From Siderastrea radians (Eukaryota > Cnidaria > Anthozoa > Scleractinia > Rhizangiidae), in NCBI GenBank assembly GCA_964017195.1, contig OZ024892.1, forward strand, positions 20,452,889 through 20,516,888: a stretch of 64,000 nt of DNA, in the 5' to 3' direction. The position numbers and the translations under genes were made by a program. Under the pieces are notes generated by a model that was not told the DNA's origin, ran no database searches, and was given only the letters and a program-made list of their open reading frames with translations. Of the stretch, positions 25,940-37,823 are shown in pieces; the first letter of the stretch is position 1; each line of letters begins with the position of its first letter.

Positions 25940-27723
25940 CATTCGTTTATAGCCACTTGTTGTTTCTTGGTAACAACCTAAAATCTGTGGAGACGTATTT
26001 TCGTTTGATATCTTTCCTCAGAACTTCGCCTCGCCTTTCAAGTGCTTCCCAAAACTTCCACACCAATTCTTCTGGGTCTTATGACGCAATGTGTTCGGGC
26101 TCTCGGTTGAGCGTGTCCGCTAATGATACAGACACTAGGACGTGCTCTTTTTCAAACACTAAATCTGGTGTTGCCACACTCCTTTTCGATGGATCCTTGA
26201 AATGATTCAAAATCAAATATAATTGCATGTGGAAAACTCTCATTCCTCTTTCGTGGTAAACGTTCGTTCCACCAGGGACGGGGGCGCTCGTGCTCCCAAC
26301 GAACAACCAATTTATAACCAGCTCTCTCTATTGCAGCATTTCTGCGAAGAGTTGTTTGATAGGCTTTTTCGAGGGTTATATCAACCATCCGCCCCTGTTG
26401 TTTTTGTTAACAAACGACAGACTCTCTTTCTTCACGCAAAGGATAACATGTTGGACAACCATGAAAATAACGGCCGCGGTATTGAAACACGGTTTTACTT
26501 TCCGGGTGATAAACATCAACTGGATGCAAGGCAATAACATGCTCGCCACCATGTCCGCAAGTATGATGGTGTATGTGGATTCCACGCCGCCTTGACTCGT
26601 GTTCGATCCAACAACAAGCTTTTTTCCCAGACCTACCTTTTGGAAAGAAAGCACGCTCAAACAAAAACCCTGGTGCAAAAATCTTATCGCCTGGGCCTTT
26701 AAATTTGGTTTTTCCGTTTGTACACCGTTCCACATGACGCGTGCGTGTGTGCCACGGTGCGCACACGCATACGTGCCTATACCCTTTTCCAAATCTGTGA
26801 TTAAAAAGGCATGTTCGTTAAAATTTCCAATTGTCATGGGGGTTTTCTTCTTCGACATCCTTGTCGTCCAAAAACCAACCCTCTAAGACAAATACTCCCT
26901 TCGGTGTAACAAATATTCAGCAATCAGTGGAATGTATGTTGAAATTCTACAGTACTATTTGGAATCGCGTGCACTGTGAAGAATTCTTTCGCAAGTTTCC
27001 TAGTTACTGTCAGATTATATCTTTTGTGAGCCCTACGGTGTACAGCTAAACACCGAAACATACAGAGATTATCGTTTAAAACATCAAGAGAAATTAAACC
27101 TTTCTTTTTGCACAACCAGTCCGGCAAACGCCCTTCCTCAACCCGCAATGGCGCTTGATCTATAATACCTTTAAGTTGGACCGACTTGTGACTTTCAAAC
27201 ATAAATTTTGTATTGGGACGGTTAATGTTTTCACCTAAAGACCGATTTTCTTCTTGCTTGTGTTTCAGCAAGATTACCAAACCAAGGGCTTTTTGACGAT
27301 CTTGCATCCAAACAAGAGTTTTGTTGGTTTCAATATTTCTTAAAAGATAGGTTTTAGAATAATTTATTTTGAGTCTGTTATGAACAGACTCCCAAATTTT
27401 ATCCATCATTTGCGGCACTAACAATTTATTCAAATTAAAATGAAAATGCCATTTGATAATTTGTCTGCGGCGCTCTTCAAACACATTATTGTAGTTAGCG
27501 TTTGCGAACCAGTTGGGGACTTGACGATTGACAGGCGGGTCTGCATCATAGTTTTCATACAAAGGATCAAATTCTTCAAGCTTTTGTTGTCGTTTGCGTG
27601 CCTCCTGGGACGTGCTGGACGAATAGGTTGCACCTGATACGGTTCGGGTTCCAGCGGGGGAACAACTGCCTGTTGCTCCGTCGCGGTTAATGACGCGTCA
27701 ACATGTAACGATTGCTGTGCCAT
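25940..27723 (-). pseudogene. Decayed Polinton-type PolB, N-terminal half
   Basis: Several minus-strand frames together cover the N-terminal half of a PolB from a Polinton group different from the first one. It starts at ATG 27,723. A segment with NDNLCMFRCLAVHR lies near 27,010-27,060, a Cys/His region with GIHIHHHTCGHGGEH follows, then YFHGCPTCYP, RPWWNERLPRKRNE and PHAIIFDFESFQ (Exo I) near 26,190-26,220, and an EHVLVSVS...REPEHI segment towards 25,940. At least three frameshifts and in-frame stops break it, and the exonuclease remainder and polymerase domain are missing. It is an old truncated insertion. Confidence 0.75.
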
Positions 27724-27876
27724 CGTTATATATTGTACCCAGAATATATCCAAGAAAAAAATTATTTGTCCAATTTGCATCAAAGTACCGGGTTCATCGC
27801 CGCGGAGGCTAACAAACGCTTTATTTGCTTGATGCCGGTGGTCTAGTAGTATATGTGTGATTAACAATCGATCCAG

Positions 27877-27935
27877 TTTGCTCGTAGCCCCCTCTCCGCC
27901 GAGCAATGCAAGGCGGAGAGTGGGCTACGAGCAAA
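27877..27935. repeat. 24-bp-arm hairpin upstream of the PolB fossil
   Basis: Arms 27,877-27,900 and 27,912-27,935 are reverse complements with one mismatch around an 11-base loop. It lies about 150 bp upstream of the decayed PolB start codon and could be a remnant of that element's terminus or a promoter structure. Confidence 0.75.
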
Positions 27936-28000
27936 TGAGTTTAGACAATCTAAAGAGCTTTGTGCCCCCTGAAACTCGGGGCATAAGATGGTTTCATTTA

Positions 28001-29544
28001 CAGTGAAACCTGTATTAAGAGGACACCTTTATTAAGCAGACACCAGCTTAAGTCCCGAAATGTTCTTCCAATGTTTACTTTTAAACGAACCATTATTCAG
28101 CGGACACTTCTATTAACTGGGGCACCAACGGTTCGTTTTGAGGGAATATCTGTTCGGAAGACCTAATTCTCCGGAGATATTTCGATAGATAGGGCCGTAG
28201 CCAGACTTTTCTGTTAACCGAGGCAATTGTGAAAGCGCCAAAGGAGAGAGCTTTTAGGGAAGGGCATGCTCCCCCAGAAAATTTCGAAACTAGATGCTCG
28301 GAAATGCCATTTTTTTCAAACTAACTTTAAAAGCATTTATGTTTGTTGTTAGTTCTTCTCTTAAAAATTTCCACAATTTCATTCAGAAATGAAATTTTTT
28401 AAAATTTTATTTCAGCATTCGTGACGAAAAAGATATCAATCTCGTTCAAGTGCACCAGTTTAAGTGTACTAGTGCTGAAGTGTACTCTCTGCCTCGCTTT
28501 TATTTGGAGAAAGCTAAAGCAATTCTCCTATGACAGCTGGTGTCCCATTTTTGCAATCTTTGTAGCGGCTCTGGAGTAATATCGTGAACGTATGCAAGGG
28601 CAAGACTTCTCAGGCGGTCTGTGCCCATTATTGATTTTGACCACGTCTTAAATCGGTAACGAGGCTGGAGGCTGCGGTATACGCTGACCCGCTGGACTGG
28701 TGGGCTCGCGACCAGTGCATAGGGCACTGTTGGCGTGGTTTACTGTCAGAAACATATCCTATTATTAAATAATTTATTTTTCTCTTTAAGTTTTTAAAAA
28801 CAAGGGAAAAGTTTTACCGAGGCAACTGCCTCGGTTGCCTCAATACTGGCTATGGGCCTGCTGAATTGCAGTGAAAACCGGAGATTTCTCCGGCGAAAGA
28901 TCATCTCCGACCTTCGTAACAAGGGGACTGACTATTTCCTATAGTTTTCGAAGGGACAAATATGTCTTTTAGAGTGTAAAATAAGGCCAGCTAGCATTTT
29001 CGGAGAGCTATGAGCGGCTCGGAAATTCGTCAAAACAGAATTCTGTTTCCCAAAATTTTCTGCGACCTCAATTTACAGCTAAAAATTCCGAACAGACCAA
29101 CCTGTGTCAGCTTACACAAAAGCTCTGAAACAATCTAAGAAAGTAGAAAATGGTATTTCAAGTATTTCGCTGAATTTTCTTCCTTGGGTGCCCCTGTATT
29201 AAGCGGACGCGGACACCAAAATCAAGCCATTTTTTCACGAGAAACCTGCACTAAGGGGACACTTTTAAAAGTGTTTCCAGGAGGTGTTTTTGTGATATTA
29301 TGGCATTGGTATCTGCTTCGAACAGTGTGTTTTCCCGGTAATTTAGTAATTCTACCCGGAACGGCCAGTTGCGAAAGGTTTGCAATAAAGCATGTCAAGT
29401 ATGTGGTAAATAATAGTGGAGATATAACAGGTCAATAATTAACTATTTTTTGCAATTTATCATAACCTGTATTAAAAGGACACCCTTTATTAAGTGGACA
29501 CTAGCGAGAGTCCCAATGGTGTCCGCTTAATATAGGTTTCACTG
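28001..29544. mobile_element. Tigger/pogo-like non-autonomous DNA transposon
   Basis: The ends are CAGTGAAACCTGTATTAAG and, inverted, CTTAATATAGGTTTCACTG. They are flanked by TA on both sides (27,999-28,000 and 29,545-29,546), as in the Tc1/mariner-pogo group. Subterminal GGACACC.TTTATTAAG motifs repeat. No transposase frame is left in the 1,544 bp. Confidence 0.7.
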
Positions 29545-29605
29545 TAGTCTCAATCTTTTAAGCAATTGGCTCGTATATTTTCTATTGTCAGCGGTCCCAC
29601 CGTAG

Positions 29606-29614
29606 CGTATATAA
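29606..29614 (+). promoter_or_regulatory. TATA box of the DIRS-like gene
   Basis: GTATATAAG lies 13-21 bp upstream of the ATG at 29,627. It marks the probable 5' region of the retrotransposon transcript. Confidence 0.5.
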
Positions 29615-29626
29615 GGAGAATACATT

Positions 29627-29881
29627 ATGAATTCGCTCTCTTTTCTCGCACACCCTTGTCCTGTACACGTCTTGTTGTTCTGCTGTAAAACTCACTGCAC
29701 GCCGTGTGCTGTTGTTCGCGCTATGGCTGACGCTCTACAACCTGCTGTTCAGAGGCCTAGAGCTGACCAGGGCGCCATTAATGCCGCTCAAGCAGTTGCC
29801 CCGCAAGTTTCTCCACCACCGGCGGCAGAACCTGTTCCACGACCGGACCAACTTCCAAATCCTCCGGCCGAGCAACTTGAG
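29627..29881 (+). CDS. DIRS-like element, gag-type exon 1
   Basis: Eighty-five codons run from ATG 29,627 (alternative ATG 29,723) to a TTGAG|GTATTT donor. The second half is Pro/Ala/Gln-rich, like disordered gag N-termini. The exon ends in phase 0 and matches the phase-0 acceptor at 31,863. Assignment as gag is by position. Confidence 0.5.
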
Positions 29882-31862
29882 GTATTTCACTATTTCTTTG
29901 TCGCCTTGTATCTGTTCGTCTTTGTGTTTTCCCCTATGCTAGTGCGCGCCCTAGTATTTCTGTTTTTTTTTTATTTAGCTCCTACGCTTTTCTACTGGTT
30001 TTCGCCTTTTTCTTTGCTAGCTTCTTGTATTACGTCATTCACATTTTGTCTTGTTGTTTGCTCGTTTACTAGTTGTATTCACTTTGGTATGCCACGTTTT
30101 ATCACGTGTTTTTCACACACTGTGGCTTTTATTTTATTTCTCCGTTCACCCTTTGTTTCTTTCTTTAGTTTTTGGTACATTTCAGTTCGTACATCTTATT
30201 TCTTTGCCGCTTTTACGTCCGTTTTTATTTTTTACGGTTTTTGTTCTCTCGAGTTTTTTATTTTCGGGTTACCCGCTTGTTTATTTAAGTTTTTATTTTC
30301 GCGCGTTCACAGAAGGTCCCGGTTGTTTATTGGCGGGAGGTTTTCCATTTTCGCGGGTTAACAGAAGGCCCCGCTTGTTTATGGGAGTTTTTTATGTTCG
30401 TGGGTTAACAGCAGGTCCCGCTTGTTGATTGGAGTGTTTATTTTCGCGGGTTAACATAAGGTCCGGCTTGTTTCTCGGAATTTTCTTATTTTTTCGCGGC
30501 TTAACAGGAGGTCCCGCTTATTTATTGGAGTTTTTTAATTTTCGCAGGTTAACAGAAGGTCCCGCTTGTTTATTGGCGTTTTTTAATTTTCGCGGGTTAA
30601 CAGCAGGTCCCGCTTGATTAATTTTCTTATTTTTTCGCGGGTTAACAGGAGGTCCCGCTTATTTATTGGAGTTTTTTAATTTTCGCAGGTTAACAGAAGG
30701 TCCCGCTTGTTTATTGAAGTTTTATTTTCGCGGGTTAACAGAAGGTCCCGCTTGTTTATTGAAGTTTTATTTTCGCGGGTTAACAGGAGGTCCCGCTTAT
30801 TTATTGGAGTTTTTTAATTTTCGCGGGTTAACAGAAGGTCCCGCTTGTTTATTGAAGTTTTTTTTTCGCAGGTCAACAGAAGGTCCCGCTTGTTTATTGG
30901 AGTTTTCTAATTTTCGCGGGCTAACAGCAGGTCCCGCTTGGTTAATTTTCTTATTTTTTCGCGGGTTAATAGGAGGTCCCGCTTATTTATTGAATTTTTT
31001 TAATTTTCACGGGTTAACAGAAGGTCCCGCTTGTTTATTGAAGTTTTATTTTCGCGGGTTAACAGAAGGTCCCGCTTGTTTATTAAAGTTTTATTTTTGC
31101 GGGTCAACAGAAGGCACCGCTTGTTTATTAGTCAGGAGTTTTTATTTTCACGGGTTAACAGAAGGCCCCGCTTGTTTATTGAAGTTTTAAATTTTCGCTT
31201 GTTAACAGAAGGTCCCGCTTGTTTATTGAAGTTTTATTTTCGCGGGTTAACAGAAGGTCCCGCTTGTTTATTGGTGTTTTTTAATTTTCGCGGGTTAACA
31301 GCAGGTCCCGTTTGGTTAATGTCGTTTTATTTTCGCTTGTTTATTGAAGTTATATGCCGTTTGGTTCTGCGAGTTTCTTTTATTTTTTGGCTCATAATTT
31401 ATAAGTCACATTTTACTGTATATGAACAATTTTACTTCCCATGTGGGTCCTTTTTCCCGACTGTTTATTTGTTCCCTGGTTACGCTCCAACCTGGTTTTC
31501 TCCCAACTTTAGTTCGCTCTTCCAATGGCGGTGCATAGAGGGGTGACTTACACCCTCTCGGATTACCGGGCGCTAGGGCCGCCATTCCCTGGGGGGTACA
31601 TCTTAGCTTTTAGGTTTTTCTTTTACCAGCTTTTGGATCCACCTTTTTCCCTTGTGTTCAGTTTCTTTCAATCTTCAAACGTATTCTTCCAGCCCCGGGG
31701 AATGGCGGCCGGTAATTTCAATTTGTTACATTTTTCTTTCGTCGTTCTATTAGCTGTTAGGCACGCGCGAGTTTTCTCCAACCTTTTCCCCTTTTTTCAA
31801 TCGTTTTTTATCTTTTTTCCATTCACCTCATTTCTCTCCTTATCATTATTTATGATTGTTAG
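29882..31862 (+). other. Intron of the DIRS-like gene
   Basis: A 1,981-bp interval runs from GTATTT to GATTGTTAG and keeps phase 0 on both sides. It is T-rich and contains the minisatellite at 30,296-31,345. Long open frames inside it are a by-product of the repeat and are not considered genes. Confidence 0.5.
30296..31345. repeat. Minisatellite, about 22 units of 44-50 bp
   Basis: Each unit reads roughly GGGTTAACAGAAGGTCCCGC, then TTGTTTATTGAAG and a T-rich run ending TTTTCGC. Units differ by point changes and T-run length. Every unit contains a pyrimidine-rich run followed by TTAACAG, which resembles a 3' splice site. Confidence 0.85.
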
Positions 31863-32339
31863 GATAACGTTGTGGAAACCCTCAAGGCTCGCTTAAAAGC
31901 TTTGCAGGACCTGAACAAGCCCTCCGTGGAAGTCCTATTACGCAAAATACGAGGCCCTGCAGTTGGCCGCGGAGCTCGTAAGCTGTGCCTCAAATGCCCA
32001 CCACGACAAATCACTTATTATTCAGTCGCTCTCCAGGAGATTCGCCAGCGTTTACACAAGCCCAAAGAGCAGTTCAAAGCTTATTTTCTGGCCCTTTTCT
32101 CCGACCGCGATTATGGGAAGGTTTTGCAGTCCCTGGCTAAGGTTGGCAAGAGCTTGCGTGAGCCTCGCTCTGCAGTCCGAGGCGTGCCGGGTTCCGCCCC
32201 GCTGTCCTGTCCTGTTTCAGATGCGGTCGGCCTGGCCACTATGCGAACCGCTGTAGGTTTCAGCCTCACGTTCGGCGAAGTGCCACATCTTCCGTATCTG
32301 GCCCTAGACCCCAGTTGCGCTAATTATCCGTTCTTCTAT
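31863..32339 (+). CDS. DIRS-like element, gag-type exon 2
   Basis: The exon opens with a helical coiled-coil-like segment (VVETLKARLKALQDLNKPSV). Its reading then seems to move between two frames (YEALQLAAELVSCAS in one; KPKEQFKAYFLALFSDRDYG in the other), suggesting small indels or sequence errors. The donor TAT|GTATTG at 32,340 and acceptor CCTAG at 32,465 keep phase 0. Confidence 0.45.
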
Positions 32340-32465
32340 GTATTGGGTCTTTTTTCACAATAAATTTATTAGATCTACTCATTTGCGTCTTTTCCTGTGT
32401 GTGTGTTTTATTTCGCAATTACCCTATTATATTCTTACATTAGTGCGTCCTTTCGTTCTCCCTAG

Positions 32466-34738
32466 GTCCCTTCTTCTATTTCGGCCACATCTGTTCAGTT
32501 CCCTCAATGGGAGATGGAACCGGATTTTAGCCCTCTGGAGGTCCCTCTCAACAATCTTAAATGGGTCTCATGGAACTCTACACCCATCCAGGAAGTTCCA
32601 AATTTAGCAGCCTACAATCGACACTTGCAACCTGATTTTTTAAAGGATGTCATCGCTGGTAGAGCTATGGCAGATCCCTCCATGCTTGCTTTCAGGGATC
32701 CGCTCCATTTTCTGGCTGGCCAGCTTCACAAATTCCGTGAAACCTGGCTTTCTATCGCCTCGCAGACAGATTGTGATACAGCTAAAGAAGTCTTAGGTTG
32801 GATTGCAGATGGCGTCAATGTCTTCAAGTATTTTCAGCATTTTCGTGGGTCCTTCAAAGGAGAATATTTGACTGTGACTTGCCTCCTTGCAAAAATTTTC
32901 AGAATCATATATCTTGTAAACCGTTTTCCTCCTTCATTTCGCGCAGTATTTTAGACCGTCTCGCTACGGGTGCCATCTCCCTCTGGGGTAGGGTAGGAGA
33001 GGTGTCACCCCCACGTATTGTTATGCCCTTGACAGTCGAGCCCTCTAAGCCTCGTCTCTGTAATGACGATCGTTTCATTAACTTATGGACGATCGATAAA
33101 CCCTTCAAGTTAGATCTTCTCCCGGGACTCCCGCGTTATGTCCATAAAGATTCGTATCAGTCTGTAACAGATGACAAGTCCGGCTACGACCATATCCTCC
33201 TCACTCCTAACAGCAGGACCTTCTTTGGTTTCCAGTGGGGTGGATGGTATTTTGTGAGCAATACGATCCCCTTTGGTTGGAAGCTTTCGGCTTACATTTA
33301 CCATACCACAGGTTCCTTAGTTTCTCATCATTTTCGTTCCATCGGTATACCATGCTCTCTCTATATTGACGATCGTCATATCGGGCAGCTTACTATTCGT
33401 CCTGAATCCAAATTCGATTCGTCCCCAGTCTCTTTACCTAAGCCTGATTTCCTTCTTGCTCAATCTTCCCTTTTTATTGTTTGTTACTTCCTTTCTGCTT
33501 TGGGCTACTTTATTGGGCTGTCCAAGTCTATCCTTGTACCGCTACAAATGGTTCCTTATTTAGGGTTTATTTCTGACTCTTGTCTTCAGGCCTTCACTCT
33601 TATTCCCGCCAAAAGAGAAAAATTTATTGCTCTTTTGCGTGATATCCTGTCACGAGAAACGGTGGAACTTGTCACGTTACAAAAGCTGGCTGGTAAATGC
33701 ATTTCAATGGCCCTGGCTGTTCCCAGCGCCCGCTTGTTTACGAATGAAATTAACATGGCCATTTCTAAGGCCTCTCGCTCTTCTAGGCCTGTTAAGCTTT
33801 GCACTGCTCTCCGAGCTGAGATAGAGCATTGGTTATTCCTGGATTCCTGGGATGGCTTTCTACCTTGGCGATCAGAGCGTCATCGCCATGTTCAGCTTTG
33901 CTCTGATGCTTCATCCTTTGCTTGGGGAGGTGTCTTGGGTCCTGGAACCATTTCTGTAGTAGCTTCTAACTATTGGCCTGATTCTCATCTCCATTATGAC
34001 ATCGCCACAAAAGAAGCTCTGGCTTTGGCTAACGTTCTAGAATCTTTCGCCTCCTTGATTTCTAATTCCTGCGTTGACGTTTTTGTTGATAACATGGCAC
34101 TTATCTCAGCTTGGGATAGGCAAGGTTCCAGATCTCGTCCTTTATTTAATGCCCTCAAGCGAATTTTTACTCAGGTCTTGTCATCCAATGTTTTCATAAG
34201 TCTCCATTATATCCCTTCCTCGTGCAATCCCGCTGACTTTCCATCGCGTCGCTTATCCCATATGGATGCCTCGCTTTCGCCGGCGGTTTGGGCCAAAGTG
34301 CAACGCGTGTTTGGGGGAGAAACTGGCCACTCAGTCGACTTGATGGCCCTTCCTTCAAATGTTCAGTGTGACTTTTCTGGCCAGCCCCTCCCATTCTTTT
34401 CGCCTTATCCTACTCCTGGCTGCGCGGGTGTTAATGTTTTTGCTCAGCATCCAGCACCCCATTCCCCCAGTTTGTTCCGTAACCCCTACGCCTTCCCTCC
34501 TATTGCCCTTATCCCCCAGCTTATTCTTTTTCTTCGGTCCCTGACACTTCCCTGCACTTTGATTATTCCTGATGTTTATCCAAGGAGGTTTTGGTGGCCT
34601 TTGCTTCGGGCTACGGCAACCCAATGTTGTCTTTTAGCTCATAAGGGTGACCCTGAGATTTTAAGTATCCCCTCTTCCAAGGGTTTTTCCCCTCAGCCAT
34701 GTTTGCCTTGGGATTTATGGGCCTTTAGGATTTAGCTA
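32466..34738 (+). CDS. DIRS-type reverse transcriptase-RNase H
   Basis: The frame from 32,466 passes ATG 32,514 and changes frame once near 32,866, then runs open to 34,735. RT blocks are clear: RLATGAISLWGRVGEV, PLTVEPSKPRLCNDDRFINL, DDKSGYDHILLTP, FFGFQWGGWYFVSNTIPFGW and the catalytic SLYIDDRH. RNase H follows, with VQLCSDASSFAWGGVLG, KEALALANVLESF and VFVDNMALISAW. These match DIRS-order retrotransposons (tyrosine-recombinase elements). The single frameshift suggests this copy is defective, or a sequencing error. Confidence 0.85.
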
Positions 34739-34877
34739 ACTCCCCGGTACTTGTTGATTACAGCTTCATCTTATCTTTCCACATTACGGAGGTTATTTTG
34801 AGCATTATTTCTATGATTGTAATTTTAGTGTTCGATTTTTCACCTCAATAAAGTATTGTTTTTTTCCCTGTTCACAG

Positions 34878-36251
34878 CAACTTCCGCACGTGGCTCGTAT
34901 CTTTATTCCTGCTGTCAAATGCCCCATTTGTCTCCACCCAAACGATTTTAATTTCCGCTTTTGCCAGATGTGTGGTTATAAGCGCAAAGTCCTTCAGTCG
35001 CTTCCTCCTAATTCTCTCCAGGTCGACCTTCAAAAAATTGACGCACGCCTTAATCTGTTTACCTCCGCATCCCTATCTACTCCATGTGAAAAGCAGAAGC
35101 AGTCGCTCAAGGAAGAACTGGAGGTTTTTCTTCGTGCTCTCCCGAGGAGAAAATCGCTTTTGTCTGCCTTGCCTCGCGACATTTGTAGGTTCCTTATTTG
35201 GAAAGATAGAAATGGAAAAACACAAGTACATCCTAACGGCTGTCCCTATCTTGGCAGGCGTGATGTACACCCTTGTGGTTGCCCGGTTAGATTATCGTTT
35301 AACACCGTTGACTCGTTTATAGGCAAGTTTCGCGCAATCTTTGCAGCAGTTGGACGCCAGGGTGAATGGGAAAGTTCTTTTCAGCTTGGAAACCCCGCCC
35401 CTGCTCTCGAGGTCAAATCATACCTCAAGGCATTTACTACGGAGCAGCTGCAAGCTAGAGTTACAGTCAAGCAAGCGGTTCCATTATTTCTGCCTAAACT
35501 TCATTCTTTAGCACGATTTTTAACTCGTAAAATGAACTCCCCTGGTATTTCTGCTCAAGAACTTTACATCCTTGCCAGGGATCAGGCGTTCCTTAAAACT
35601 CTCTTCTTCAGTGGTGATCGTGGCTCGGACTTGGGAAATCTTAAGACCCCCGAGATCCTACATTTCCCTGCAGATGATGGCTTCCTTTTCAACCACATCT
35701 GGGGGAAAACACTTCGTGATGGTGCCTCCAATATATTTGGTATTCGCCGACACCCTAACCCTGCCATCTGCCCAGTCACCGCTATAGAAACCTACGTTGC
35801 GATCTGTGACGAATTGGCCATTGATCTCTCTAAGGGCTACCTTTTCAGACCCACCACTCCACAGGGAGATGTAGTCGACAAGCCCCTCTCAAGTTCCACT
35901 GCTCAGCAACGGCTCAAGGTGTACCTCAAAGAAGCGCACCTTGACGAGGGTGAAACGCTCCACAGCTTACGTTCTGGTTGCGCCATCACTCTTGCCTTGT
36001 CCGGGGCTCAGTTGGCCGACGTCATGTCCCATGTTGGCTGGAAGAACGGTCAGACTGCACTGTATTACATGAAGTTGGGAGAAGTTCTCCGCCAGGGCTC
36101 TTCATCCCTCTTGCTTTCTTCTGCATCTGAAGAAGCTTCTAGTTTGTTCAGTCAATATACTTCTCTGGACTCCCGCAAAAATTTCATTTGCGCATTTCCT
36201 TCTTGTCCCTCAGGCGTGAAGCGGTCTTCTTCTGCTTCCTCACAGATTTAA
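34878..36251 (+). CDS. DIRS-type tyrosine recombinase
   Basis: This exon follows a TTCACAG acceptor. It begins with a zinc-ribbon-like CPICLHPNDFNFRFCQMC, has a helical core-binding region, then the tyrosine recombinase fold: FFSGDRGSDLG (first Arg), LHSLRSGCAITLAL (second catalytic Arg, H replaced by L-H-S-L-R context), SHVGW and ALYYMKL (nucleophile Tyr). The enzyme integrates the circular cDNA without target duplication. The frame is intact to TAA at 36,251. The start codon is uncertain because no ATG opens the frame at the exon start. Confidence 0.82.
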   Translation, partial: QLPHVARIFIPAVKCPICLHPNDFNFRFCQMCGYKRKVLQSLPPNSLQVDLQKIDARLNLFTSASLSTPCEKQKQSLKEELEVFLRALPRRKSLLSALPRDICRFLIWKDRNGKTQVHPNGCPYLGRRDVHPCGCPVRLSFNTVDSFIGKFRAIFAAVGRQGEWESSFQLGNPAPALEVKSYLKAFTTEQLQARVTVKQAVPLFLPKLHSLARFLTRKMNSPGISAQELYILARDQAFLKTLFFSGDRGSDLGNLKTPEILHFPADDGFLFNHIWGKTLRDGASNIFGIRRHPNPAICPVTAIETYVAICDELAIDLSKGYLFRPTTPQGDVVDKPLSSSTAQQRLKVYLKEAHLDEGETLHSLRSGCAITLALSGAQLADVMSHVGWKNGQTALYYMKLGEVLRQGSSSLLLSSASEEASSLFSQYTSLDSRKNFICAFPSCPSGVKRSSSASSQI

Positions 36252-37577
36252 GTTTGGGTAGCGGGTTTTCGCTATGTTTGGTCCTTGTTTTAGAGTTTGG
36301 GAGATTTGGTTTTGAGTGTGGGCGCCTTGTTTTTAGGTATGGGTGATTAGAATCTTGTTTGCCTGGCGCCTTTGTCACCTGTTTTCATATTACCGATGCC
36401 ATAAGCCTAAGGACGCCAGGGCTCCCATTCTCATTATAGAAGTGCAGGTGAGACCGGTGAAAATAGTTTACTAACTACATCTTGATAAAAAGCACGTTTA
36501 AAGTGGCTCATCTTGATTTTTCCGAGGCGTTTGAACGGCCAATACTTTACTGTCTGGGCTCGGTGACGCAAGCTGCTTATCGTATTTACTAGAGACTGAA
36601 TGAGCTTGTCAAAAAAATAGGTTTGATTGACATCGGCGTTACCATAGAAACGAAACGATGACGTCATGATTTTTGTATATCAGCAAATTTTCTCGACATC
36701 TAGACCTAAACTTTTATAGCGACCTATTGTCTCTTATAGATTAGGTGTAGATCATCAATACTGCAAAGCTTGAAAAAATTCTATGAGAGCGCTTTCGAAA
36801 AAAATCAGGTTGAATATTTTCCAGTAAAAAATTACAGATTTACGTTATTTTCTATTGTTTCATCGGTACCAGTGTTTTCCTGACAGATTGAAACAATGTT
36901 TTCACCATATGTCATAGCTGTAGCATACAGCTACTTTTCCTAAAGGTTTTATCCGGTTTGCTTCACTAGATTTCAAATGATGTAATTAGAGTTAATGTGT
37001 CATTTTACACAAAGGAGTAACGTCATTGTTACGGAAGCTTTTATTCGAAAACTAGTTCATGAATTTTCTTTTAAATCTTGTGATCTCAAGTCTAACATGT
37101 ATTGCTTTATCCCTGTAAATTTCGCGTGCATTGAATGATTTTAAGGACGCGAAATACAAATAAAAGTACAGGAGACTTTTGCACCCATCTCCAAAATTTT
37201 CAATGCCGCATCAATTGTTGACAGCCGGTTTATTTCAGGAGTTTCTCTTTTGTCTATATTCTACATATCTGTGTGCTTTGGAATGAACACGTTTGCCATG
37301 CCTGCTTGCTACGCTTCACTGGTGCCGGAGGGATCGTGAAAATTCTGTTCTTAGTACAATGACAATGAAAGCCTTATGTTAATTGCCATTGTACTAAGAA
37401 AGAATTTTCACTTAACTTAAGTAACTTAAAACCTTGTTCCAAAAGACAAAAATTCATTAAAACGCATCACTGCACTGATCACTGTTTAGGGTAAATTCAA
37501 TAGCGCGGTTTAAAATAGAGGCAGAGGCAACATGATGATTAACAGTTACATTTTAATATTTGTCATTTCAATTTTAG
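36252..37577. other. Non-coding; small hairpin
   Basis: No gene is seen. A hairpin with arms TTCTTAGTACAATG and CATTGTACTAAGAA (37,348-37,361 and 37,387-37,400), extended by AAAATTCT pairs, is the only structure. Confidence 0.5.
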
Positions 37578-37823
37578 AATCATTTGATCCATTTGTACGG
37601 AATTTTCTGACCATTTTAAAATAGTGGACCGGCAAAGACTTCGACAAAATAAAGTTGCGGCTGGAAGATGCCATGCCTGGAAAGAAACTTCAAAATGTGA
37701 AGGCGCCCTATGAACTGTTTTCCCTAATGGTTGAGGCTAAATTGTTATCTCCAGACAACCTGTACCATTTGGATGGGATGTTGTCATCTGCAGGCCGACA
37801 TGATTTGAGACAGCAACTTGAAG
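37578..37823 (+). pseudogene. DED exon 1 with premature stop
   Basis: This is bounded by TTTTAG and AAG|GTGAAC in phase 1-1. The C-terminal half (APYELFSLMVEAKLLSPDNL, then HLDGMLSSAGRHDLRQQLEG) has the death-effector-domain pattern with its hydrophobic core and final RxDL motif. A TAG codon near 37,622 replaces the CAG found at the equivalent place in exon 2, so translation would stop. Confidence 0.65.

Noticed and set aside
30296..31345. CRISPR array
   Set aside because: Repeats and spacers are not distinct; whole units repeat with drift, as in a minisatellite, and the DNA is eukaryotic.
30429..31546. Long open frames with RGLTEGPACLL-type peptide repeats
   Set aside because: All three follow from a minisatellite with few stops; they lie in a phase-matched intron and unit lengths vary without respect to frame.
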